Positions 48,143 through 57,835 of a stretch of 64,000 bases of DNA are shown in pieces. The position numbers and the translations under genes were made by a program. Source of the stretch: Malania oleifera (taxonomy: Eukaryota; Streptophyta; Magnoliopsida; Santalales; Ximeniaceae); the NCBI RefSeq assembly GCF_029873635.1, contig NC_080427.1:75051348-75115347 (forward strand). The letters are read 5' to 3'. The notes below the pieces were generated by a model, which was not told where the DNA came from, searched no databases, and saw nothing but the letters and a program-made list of their open reading frames with translations. Within the stretch, counting starts at the first letter, position 1, and each line of letters starts with the position of its first letter.

Positions 48143-48655
48143 TGTAAGTTTGTCCTACATTAAAACAATTGAGTAGACGACGAGTATGTAAGTACATGGT
48201 TAGGTCCAAGACCTAATTGTTTAAATTTTTTAGTCAAGTTAGTGATCATCTATGTATATTAAGTCCACCCAAGATCACTCCTAACAAGTGGTATCAGAAC
48301 TAGTGATTGAAATTGAGTTCGAGTGTTCATTCATGTGTTCTTATAGATGTTGATTCTATAGAAGAGGAGAGGTAGATCCTATAGATGCTAATCCCATAGA
48401 TGAATAGAATCACATGGTTTCGTGGTCTCTCTCATGGTTAAGTAATGGCTCCTAATTGGTTGCATGACAAGTAATGACTTCTATTCGAAAGGGAGTGATT
48501 AGAACTCACAAATGAGGACAAGATTATTGATAAGTCTAGCAACTTGTGAGCTTATCCCACATTGAAAAAAATCAGGTGTTTATATATATAGTTTGACTCA
48601 ATACCTAATGACTTAAGCTTTTGGGTTAACTTGGTGCTTATCCATGGACTCAACA
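48143..48655 (+). mobile_element. Probable TRIM (miniature LTR retrotransposon)
   Basis: Two short related direct repeats, 48143-48286 (144 bp, TGTAAGTTTGTCC...CCTAACA) and 48545-48655 (111 bp, TGTGAGCTTATCC...ACTCAACA), align along their length with small gaps. The first is followed after two bases by TGGTATCAGAAC (48289-48300), 11 of 12 bases of the initiator tRNA-Met complement. The 244-bp interior has no open frame. Size and layout fit a TRIM. No clear purine tract or target duplication is visible, and the repeats are diverged, so it is old. Confidence 0.65.
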
Positions 48656-49973
48656 CCTAATTTTGAAGGCTTTCATTTGCTCAACTCTAGAAGGCTTCAA
48701 GCTCTTTTGGCATATTACATCTCCAAGCAATTTTCTTGTTTGGCAACCATTTCCAAAAAAGAATTTGTACCATCAAAGATCTCTCTTCGCGGGTGGTTTC
48801 AATTTTTATTGGCATACCTTTAGAGTTTGACAGCTTTGTTATTATTGCCTAGAGTTCAACAAAATCTTATTTTCAATGTTTTCAAATTCAACCACTCTTT
48901 CCTCGAAAGCCTCATTGCACTTTGTCTTCACTGACTAGTGGCTCTCAGTTACCATCCATGGTGATTGACTCTTATGCTCTGATACCAACTACCAAGACTC
49001 CAAGTTAATTTCCACCAACTTATGGTTCGAGGGAAATTTGTTGAGAACTCTTTTTGGCCAAGTTTTCTAATGTTTACACAATTAAGCTTGCATATAGGAG
49101 CATATCATAAGTCCCCTAAACCACAATGGTAGCAAATATAGTATTATCATATGCAAGCATGAGCACATAGCAACATGACAAATAACATCACACAATTATG
49201 CGATCAAAATGTACATTAGGAAAAGATCTATTTATTTTATTCATCCAACAAAACAACAATATATTGGTTCACTCAAAGAATTTTAATTACAATGTAAATC
49301 ATCAACAGTTACATTTGGGATTCTTATCCCCTAACCTAATGTCTATTTTTGTTGCCACTCCATGACAAATAGCTTCTATATTTTTTTTTCCCCTTTCGGT
49401 CATATTAGAATACCAAACAATTTGAAAGTTAAATTGTAGGTCATTTGAACCAAACTTGTCAATTCTTATCCAAGTCATGATATAGGATTTCAACAGCTTA
49501 TTATTACCAAAATTAATTTGTAGGCAATGTTAAATCTACAAGACCCATGTTAGTTCCAATATATGAGAAAAAATTAGGTCCTCTGGGAAGACTAAGCGTG
49601 ATCCTCCCATCAAGTCTTTTCATATAATGAAAACACTCCATATGTGGATTCTATTAAATTATATGTGAATCCAACAATGTAAAATTTATTATTTGGAATA
49701 TTTACAGTAGATGGTAGGATCTAATAAAAGGGCCACACGGATTCTCTTAGGAGGACCTAATTTTTTTTCCCCACGCGACCACTGTGTTGTGCCCTCACAC
49801 TTGGGGTTGTGTATGTATATGCATACATTTGTACGTGTAAGTAGGAAAATTTTCTCCTCGCTCATCACTGTCACCACTGTTCAGCTTGTGAAGTCGTAAA
49901 TCTTTTGAAAAAATAAAAGACTTAAATAGCTCTCTTCTCCAGCAGTTAAGGTCCGAGCTTGCAGGCACTTCCC
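48656..49973. other. Upstream region of pectinesterase gene
   Basis: No coding region. A perfect reverse-complement copy of the initiator tRNA-Met site lies at 48976-48987, a hint of another retroelement remnant on the minus strand. A possible TATA-like TTAAATA is at 49922-49928, about 45 bp before the ATG; no other promoter element is supportable. Confidence 0.5.
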
Positions 49974-51724
49974 ATGGCAGTAGCCTCCATAACAAGACTA
50001 GCGTTCTTGCTCCTCCTAATCTTCCTCTCAAGAACTACATGGGCTCTAAACACTTCTTCTTCAGCTTCCTTAGATTCCCATTTAAGATCATTCTGCCACT
50101 CTGCCCCATACCCAGAAGTCTGTTTTGACTCGCTCAAGCTCTCCATCACCATCTCCTTCAACCCAAACATCCTCACCTATCTCCTTCAGTCCCTCCACGT
50201 CGCATTGTCCGAAGCCGGAAAGCTCGCCGACGTACTCGCCAAGGCCGGACAACGCTCAAACATCATAGAAAAACAAGAAGGAGCCCTCCAAGACTGCAAC
50301 GAACTCCACCAAATCACTCTCTCTTCCTTGCAAAAATCTGCGTCTTGGGTCCGTTCCTCCCCCAACGCCGAGTCCCGAAAACTAGCCGACGCAAGAGCCT
50401 TCCTCAGCGCCGCCCTCACCAACAAGAACACTTGCCTGGAAGGCCTGGACTCGGCTTCTGGCACATTCAACCCAACGCTTCTGAATTCAGTGATTAGTAC
50501 TTACAGGCATGTTAGCAATTGTCTTTCCATTCTCTCAAGGTTGAGCACGCCCGAACGCCGTCCCAACCGCCGCCTTTTAGGCGTTCCCAAATGGGTGTTG
50601 AGGAAACACGGCCGCGTTCTGCATATCTCTAGCCTTGAACAATATGACGCGAGCTCGGTGCTGTTGGTGGCCAAGGACGGGACTGGTAACTTCACGAAGA
50701 TCACCGATGCCATCAATTTTGCTCCTAATAACAGTGTTCACAGAGTCATTGTCTACATTAAGCAAGGGGTGTACGATGAAAATGTAGAAATCCCAAGTTA
50801 TAAGCCCAACATTGTTCTGCTGGGAGACGGAACCAATTTAACTTTGATTACCAGTAACAGAAGCGTGGTCGATGGTTGGACCACCTTCAGATCCGCCACT
50901 GTTGGTAATTAAGTTCAATCTTTGTTGAAATTTTGTGAGATTTCGCATTATTTAATTGCAACTCAGTATGTTTTGGAACTCAATTCATACTCCCAAGTGG
51001 TAATTTTCTTCTTCTGTTTTAATTATCAGCGGTGTCAGGGGACGGCTTTCTGGCGCGGGACATAAGCTTCGAGAACAGAGCAGGAGCAGAGAAGCACCAA
51101 GCGGTGGCTCTCCGAGTGAACGCGGATTTAGCAGCGGTGTACCGGTGCGCCATTAACGGGTACCAAGATACGCTGTACGTCCACTCTTTCCGGCAATTCT
51201 ATCGCGAATGCGACATCTACGGGACAGTGGACTTCATCTTCGGGAACGCTGCGGTAGTGTTTCAGGCATGCAACCTGGTTGTGAAAATGCCGCTCAGAGG
51301 CCAGTATGCGGTGGTGACGGCACAATCCCGGGACTCGGAATACGAGGACACCGGCATTTCCGTGCAGAACTGTTCGGTCGTCGCGGCGAGCGAGTTGTAC
51401 AACGTGAAGGCAACGAACCGCGTGAGGAGCTATCTTGGGAGGCCGTGGAGGGAGTACTCGAGGACGGTGTTCATGGAGTCGTACATCGACGAGCTCATCG
51501 ACCCGACCGGTTGGGTGGAGTGGCCGGGAGTTGATGAGGGCAGGTTGGAGACACTGTACTATGGAGAGTACGAAAACGATGGACCGGGTTCGGGGACGGA
51601 GAACCGGGTTCGTTGGTCGGGTTATCATGTCATGGATTACGACGACGCGTCTAATTTTTCGGTGTCCAACTTCATCGCCGGGGACGATTGGCTGGAGTCG
51701 ACGTTGTTTCCTTTTGATGATTAA
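49974..51724 (+). CDS. Pectinesterase with inhibitor-type pro-region (type I PME, PME12-like)
   Basis: Joined exons 49974-50904 and 51030-51724 encode 541 residues, normal for type I pectin methylesterases, which de-esterify homogalacturonan in the cell wall. Residues 1-24 form a hydrophobic signal peptide. The inhibitor-like PMEI domain follows (about 33-190), with paired cysteines at 41/50 and 108, 154, 183. RRLL at 199-202 is the usual subtilase processing site between pro-region and enzyme. The catalytic domain (about 226-541) has GVYDENV (265), HQAVAL with Gln334, YQDTLY with Gln356-Asp357, GTVDFIFGNA with Asp378, and YLGRPW with Arg448, so all active-site residues are present. ATG 49974 is chosen because it starts the signal peptide in good context. 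The motif pattern looks closest to the PME12 group. The single intron position and the intact frame indicate a functional gene. Exon 2 is notably GC-rich compared with the flanks. Confidence 0.96.
50905..51029 (+). other. Intron of pectinesterase gene
   Basis: 125 bp, GTAATT...TTATCAG, AT-rich, phase 1. Splicing joins Val310 to the split codon of Ala311 and restores the SGDGFLARDISFEN segment that is continuous in the family. Confidence 0.95.
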
Positions 51725-52586
51725 CAAGTTTTGTTTTTTCTTTTGTTGTTTCACTTAAATGATGCACATCTTGCCAAGCAAAATTTGGCGGCCCAAACCA
51801 CTCCAAGCCCACATGCCTAGTGGAATCCACAATTTCTTTTTTTTTTTGGGTAATATTGGAGTACACTCCTCATTTTATGACTCTATTATCCTCTCCTCAA
51901 AGAGATTTCAAAACTTTAAAAATTAAAGAAGTTTAAGATTTTGATAATTAAATGTCCCTTACCAATAGATTTGGAAGCATGGGTTTTGTATAAATTTAAA
52001 TAAAATTTTATTTTATTTTATTAAAATTTATATAAATTTTAATTTAAAATTTGAATATTAAGCTCTTAAGATAAAAGATGTCTCATATAATGAACTAAGA
52101 GTAAACGTAACCTCTTTCTTTTTTACTAGTTCTTTTTTTCCCTTAAAAAAATGGGTTGATAGAAGGATTTGTAATTCGATTGAATCTCATAGCCATTGTA
52201 GATAGTAAAACTCTCAAAAAGAGAATAAAAATTTGGTGAAAATTTTGTGTTAAACGTCCCACCCTATATACAATAGAGTCAATAGGGGTGAATGGACTCT
52301 TTTCGCATATAAACAATTTTCTTTACAAAAAAAAAAAAAAAAAAAAAGTCTTGGTGAGATGCAAACAATTATATCACAATATTTGAAATTTAAATCATGC
52401 ACAAGACAAATAGGAGAGAAAATCAACACCGATATTTTTACGTGATTCGGCACCAAGCCTACGTCCACGCCTTAGCACCAAGTAAAAGATTCTACAATCT
52501 ACTAAAATACTCCTTCACCGACAGAGCAAGCCTTACAACTCGGGAACAAATTGTGATGACCCCAAAAATGTATATATGAGTACAAC

Positions 52587-52627
<41 letters not shown>
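52587..52627. repeat. TAA microsatellite
   Basis: About 13 TAA units, 70 bp left of the gag-only LTR element. Confidence 0.96.
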
Positions 52628-52692
52628 CAATATCAATACAAATATGTTTTTTCTGTAAGATCCTTGATTCCATATTTGATACCTAAGAAAGA

Positions 52693-52697
52693 CCTTG
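52693..52697. other. Left target-site duplication CCTTG
   Basis: CCTTG here and at 62047-62051 flank the element at its TGTAACG and TTTACA ends; perfect match over 9.3 kb. Confidence 0.92.
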
Positions 52698-53789
52698 TGT
52701 AACGCCCCGACCCCCCTAAGTGGGCCCGAAGTGCTACTTATCAATTCATTTACCTAATAATCCACATTCTAATATCATTTATACAGCGAAAAATATAACT
52801 AAAATCTTTCAAAAAATACAACACTATAGTTTTCTACATCCATCTACATTCTAACATATATCATACATCTACCTGTACCTGTATTCACATAAATACATAT
52901 CTCTAAAATATAATCCCCAAATATCAGTATGTCTCACAACCATCCACTGCTTAGAAGACTTAAACATAATACATAAAATATTTACATTCCCAAAAACATC
53001 AAAATTATACCCTTTTCCTCAAAGGTGCTATAACAGTTTGAGCTCTCTAAGCTCAATCTCGTGGAGGTCTTGAAAAAGATTAGTTCATATTCGGGTGAAA
53101 CACATCTCAGTAAGGGAATAAACAATATATATTAAAATAGTGTGTGGCCAATATGAGTTTATATATAACATATTATTCATCATTTGCAAACCATTAACAT
53201 AATTTCCTGAAACCATTTTCTGATCCTATTCAAAAACATGCAAGATATTTTACCCACGAGATTATTCAAGGATAGGGGTGATTGTCCGCCCATACAAGTA
53301 GCACCCCTCTACCCTTATGCATTTGGCAACCCAAAGGCCACAACTAAAGCATACCAGGGCACTCACCTTACTCAGTAAGCTCTCAAGTGATAAATTGATC
53401 TTGTACTCACACAGTTCATACAAAAGTTTACCAGCGAAAGCTCCCAAGAATAGGGAAATCTACCCGCTCATACAAGTAGTTTCCCTTTACCCTAACACAT
53501 TATGCAACATACTGCTATACCCGATACAACCATGGCACTCGCCTTTCTCAGCAAGCCTTCGGGCGAAGAGTTGGCCTCGTCCAAATGTAACATGTTCTAC
53601 TAGCATAAATACTGCTAATACCATAATACGTTATTTTATTTGTCATTATTCTGCATCTTTCAACTGTTCATGTTCTTATCTTTTACTTTTCATTTCATTT
53701 CACTTTACGTGACTCTTTCCCATTTTACATTGTTCACATTTCACATTTCATTTCCATTTCATTCATTTCCTTTTTCATTTCATTTCATT

Positions 53790-54035
53790 TCGTACCTAAT
53801 ATCTTTCAACTGTTTTACCCAACATTTTTCAGCTGTCATACATTTACCCAACATCTTTCAGCTATTTTACCCATCATATTTCAGCTGTTTTACCCAACAT
53901 TTTTCAGCTGTCGTACATTTACCCAACATCTTTCAGCTATTTTACCCAGCATCTTTTAGCTGTTTTACCCAACATCTTTCAGCTGTTTTACCCAGCATAT
54001 TTCAGCTGTTTACCCAACATATTTCAGCTGTTTAC
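53790..54035. repeat. Minisatellite in LTR, ten copies
   Basis: Ten units of 21-28 bp built on CCAACATCTTTCAGCTGTTTTA, with a higher-order repeat in which units 2-4 recur as units 5-7. The sister LTR has three units at about 60680-60752. Confidence 0.9.
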
Positions 54036-54363
54036 AAGATTACATTAACACACACAAGCAGCATATTTCATTTAACATTTCGTACTCAGTTCATTCCCTG
54101 TATATCATGCATCTCATACATATAACATATTTCCACACAACATTCCTATTTACTCATGCTACACAATTTAGCAATAAAATTCATGCATTACCTGAAAATA
54201 AGCCAACCCACATTTGACATTCATATACTAGAAAAATACTTTTAATTTCTTGCACAATTATTCTGAAAAATATTTCACTTTCATCAATTCAATTTCACAT
54301 ATACGTATCTAATAAACAGTCCTAAATTTGAAAAAATATAATTTAAATGGTTGGCATTTTAAA

Positions 54364-55241
54364 TGTAGTGACTCGGAGAATAATAGTATTTAAATAATAA
54401 TGAGAGAGAAATGGAAACAGTAACAAAAGGAGGCAGCCGACTTCGTCGATGAACACGAAGCGTTCGTCGATGACATTGCATTTTGGATGGAATAACCCGA
54501 AAGATTTTCCACAGGGCCTCGTCGATGAACACAAGAAGTTTGTCAACGAGTGCATAAGGGGACCTCGTCGACGAAGTTACGACTTATCGATGAGAAGATA
54601 CCAAGAGAAGAATTGAGCTACTCTGAATTTCGTCGACGAAGGGTAAGGTTGGTTGACAAAATTACTTAAGAACTCGTTGACGAGATGACGTGGCTCGTCG
54701 ACGAAGCCTGCAGTATAAATAGCCCTAAATTGATTTTTAATCACAAAAATTTGCCGCAGTCTCTCTCTCTCTCTCTACCCCTACGGCTCCTTCTTCTTCT
54801 TCCTTTGATTTCGGCCCCGTCAGTCACCAGATCGATGATCTGAGGCCACTATGACGCTCCTAGTGGAGTTCTCTGCAAGTCCACCAGAGCGGATCGTTGG
54901 TGGGACGAAGTTGGAATTCATCCCAAATCCAGGGTAAGGTCTTTTATTTGAAATTTGGATTTCTAGCAGTTGTGAGAAATGTAATAGACATAGAGAGTGA
55001 CTATTTTTTGGAGTATTTTTGTATAGCCTTAGCTAGTTGACGATATTTCTGAGGAACAATTATATATGTGTATTTTGGGAAACAATTTAGCACTCTCGTA
55101 TTGTATGTAGTTATATATATGATTATGTTTATTTGATTTCTGCTTCTCGCTGCTTAAGTGAATGGTTGGGTTTAATCCAGTTTGGTATCAGAGCATTATA
55201 AATTTCATAGTATATGAAAAAAAAAATAGCAGGTCGTTACA
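54364..55241 (+). repeat. Short LTR-like insertion of Tekay-related family
   Basis: 878 bp from TGTAGTGACTC to GCAGGTCGTTACA, with perfect TTAAA duplications (54359-54363 and 55242-55246). The sister LTR at about 61080 is uninterrupted, which confirms the insertion. It is much shorter than other family members, so part of the LTR was deleted. A perfect primer-binding-site sequence TGGTATCAGAGC lies unexpectedly inside it at 55183-55194. Confidence 0.88.
54443..54721 (+). promoter_or_regulatory. Palindrome array plus TATA box (ten copies)
   Basis: Copies of TCGTCGACGA start at 54443, 54464, 54519, 54540, 54565, 54584, 54630, 54650, 54674 and 54695; those at 54565, 54630 and 54695 are perfect. 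TATAAATA is at 54714-54721 after a 9-bp gap. A CT-repeat leader follows. It is the longest version of the array in the window. Confidence 0.82.
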
Positions 55242-55957
55242 TTAAACTCATACCGAAAAATTTACACATACGTATAACACAATTTATTTTTCATTTAACT
55301 CATAAAAATTCTGATTTAATATATATTTTTCCTCTTACCTAATTTCTTACACTACGCCAACAAGGATCCCAAAAAGATGCCTGCAACGCTCACCCGGCCC
55401 CTGAAATTAAATTCCTAATTCCATTAAATTAACCCTAAATAAAATACTATTTACATATTTTCTATGGCCATAATTTTCAAATTAACAGTTATACCCGCAA
55501 ATATAACCAATTTGTCAATTTTTCCAAATCTCAATCTTGCTTTGGAGTGGGGCCTAAAAAATCCCAATTGGAAGTTTACCTACGTCAAAATGACGACAAT
55601 CGCAATTAGAACCACGTGGTGGTACCCGATCGTCGATTTAATAGCATATTTAAAGAGAAATTAGAAAAATGGAAAAAAATTACCTTTCCTTAGGAGCAAT
55701 GTCTAAGCCGTTCCCACGACAAACCTGCTCGAGTAGAAATGTCAGCAGTGGAATCAAGAATCTAACAGCACCTTCCATTTCCAGATCCGCTGCAAATCCG
55801 TCGAGAAATTGAGAAAGGGAGAGAGACGAAGACGGACGCACAGGAAAAAGAAAAATATTCCAAGGGGGGGTTAGTGTTTTGTACTTCTTCTTCTTTATCA
55901 GTTAACTTTATGCATATATAATATAACATACTATATTATAACATTATAATATTATAA

Positions 55958-55999
<42 letters not shown>

Positions 56000-56394
56000 T
56001 ATAAACATACAAATATCATATATGTAATTTAATTAATTCAATTAAATGACGTTTAGTTAATTTATTAATTTAAATAAATAAATAATTAAATAATTAATTA
56101 ATAATTAATTTTATTTTTTTATTATTATTATTTTCATACTATTCCTTTTATCAGTTCATTTATTATTTTTCCTAATTATTTTAATCATTTTAATTTTCGG
56201 GTCTTTACATTCTCCCCTCAAGAAATTTCATCCTCGAAATTTGTTACTCGATCACTTTTCACATTTCTAAAGTTTATCAACTTATGCAGTTTAATGTACA
56301 TCACCAAATAAACTGCTATATCATCTAAAATTAAATACGATCATTATTATCTTAAACATAAATTCATACCTACCCCCCTGACATTCTCTGGCTC

Positions 56395-57427
56395 AAACTG
56401 GATCAACGAGTAAACTCGTGCTGGACCACCTCTGCCAAGTGGTATTGGCTGTTTTCCTAGATCCTGATTCTGTGCAGGTACTACCGGCAACAATTATCGA
56501 CAATTCTTCTTAACATGCCTTGGTTTACTGCACCTAAAATAGGTAAGAGTCCTAAACCAGCATTCACCCATATGCCTCTTGTTGCATATCTAGCATATGG
56601 GGTAAAACTGATTACCCTGATAATCAGGACCCACTGCATCTTTTTCTTTCTTCCCTGACCCCTGATTGACCTCAACCTGGAAATTTGGTGGTGCAGGCCT
56701 CTTCTTCTGCTCTGAAGACTCAGTGCTGCTCTGAATATTTTTCTCCAACACTGAGACCTTATCAACTAGTTCTGAAAAACTCTAGACCTAAAACCTAACC
56801 ACCAGCTCATAGATTCTGCGCCTCAAACCTTTTTCAAATTTTCTAGCCTTCCTTACTTCATTCGGGATCAGGAACGGAGCAAAATGCGATAATTCAACAA
56901 ACTTGGCCGCATATTCGCCGACCGTCATATTCCCCTGTGTCAGATTAGTAAATTCTTCAATCGCTTCCTCTCTGACAAACGAAGGAAAATACCTGTCAAA
57001 GAACAACTCCTTGAATCTCTCCCAGGTAAGAGCTATCTTTACCACCCTCTGATCCTCTAGCAGCTTCACAGAAAGCCACCAACGCTTTGCCTCTCTCTAG
57101 TCATTTTGAATGTAGCATAATGGACCTTTTGCTCATCCGTGCAGTCAAGTACCTCCAATATCTCTTCTATCTGTTGAACCCAATTCTCAGCAATCACTGG
57201 ATCAAGTCCCCCCTAAAAAGTAGGAGGGTTCAACCTCATAAATTTCTTGATGCTACTGCCCTTATCTGTAGGTGGACAGTTCTGTTCTTTAGGTTCCTTT
57301 TTCATTTCTGCCCAAACCTGGAAAACTATACCCCGTAGCACCTAGAGGTATCAATGTCCTTTTCTTCACTAGAAGTCACTGAATCCTCTCTTCCTTCAGC
57401 TTCTACATTCTCATCTCAAGAATCCAT
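56395..57427 (-). pseudogene. gag of gag-only element
   Basis: A likely start ATG at 57427 (MDS, then an early stop). The open piece 56788-57069 has [40 protein letters not shown] and [21 protein letters not shown], which is the Retrotrans_gag core. Further on, CNKRHMGECW and the knuckle CSKPRHVKKNC lie near 56495-56590. It ends in PARVYSLIQFEPENVRG near 56395, the place where a Tekay gag runs into protease. Stops at about 56780-56790 and elsewhere show it is no longer coding. Confidence 0.83.
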
Positions 57428-57821
57428 CCTGAAAATAGGGCAGAGATGAGATAAAAATTTCATATCATAATTTCAAACAACGTACTCATTAAATTAAATC
57501 CAATAAAAATCCAAAATTTTCATATAAGGACCAATCTCACGGCTAGGAAACATTACCGTCGATGGATTTATCGTGGTCTTCTGAGACCGTCAACTGAATT
57601 AGAAAATCACAGAAGTCCGTCAAGGGATTTCTGCCTCCAAGCTATAAGACAAAACCCTATACTTCCCTACATCAAACCTACTTCTCAACACCTAACTTAC
57701 CCATCTCCTAGTTTTCATCCTAACTTATTCATATACTTTGGTATAAATCATCTCTAACCTAATACTCTAATATTTTCATATCCAGACGAAGTGAAATTAA
57801 TCACACTTCCGGTTGGACTTT

Positions 57822-57833
57822 GCCTTGATACCA
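57822..57833 (-). other. Primer-binding site of gag-only element
   Basis: On the minus strand TGGTATCAAGGC lies 2 bases after the 5' LTR terminus, 10 of 12 matches to the initiator tRNA-Met complement. Confidence 0.85.
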
Positions 57834-57835
57834 TC

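Larger units (their letters stand above)
51725..52697. other. 3' flank of pectinesterase gene and intergenic sequence
   Basis: AT-rich, with AATAAAAT-type polyadenylation candidates near 52000 that cannot be ranked. A TTTACGTGATTCGGC and GCCTACGTCCACGCC pair near 52440-52475 is a repeat signature often seen in plant retroelements. A TAA microsatellite lies at 52587-52627. No gene is seen. Confidence 0.5.
52698..56209 (-). repeat. 3' LTR of gag-only element, with nested insertion
   Basis: Left end TGTAACGCCCC, right end GGGTCTTTACA. Interrupted by 54364-55241. It contains the ten-copy minisatellite at 53790-54035 and a TA run at 55961-55993. Collinear with 57836-62046. Confidence 0.9.

Noticed and set aside
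51208..51534. Second open frame in exon 2, sense strand
   Set aside because: Overlaps the true frame; composition Arg/Gly-rich as expected of a shifted reading of the exon.
51128..51754. A 208-codon open frame antisense to pectinesterase exon 2
   Set aside because: Shadow of a GC-rich coding exon; the sense strand encodes all catalytic motifs and the antisense peptide has no recognisable domain.
52549..52697. TGTGATGACCCC at 52551 as the start of another LTR around the gag-only element
   Set aside because: Only the terminal dozen bases look LTR-like; no partner terminus or duplication could be found to the right of 62051.
53317..54125. Open frames of 131 and 161 codons
   Set aside because: They span the LTR and its minisatellite; the periodic peptide is a by-product of the tandem repeat.
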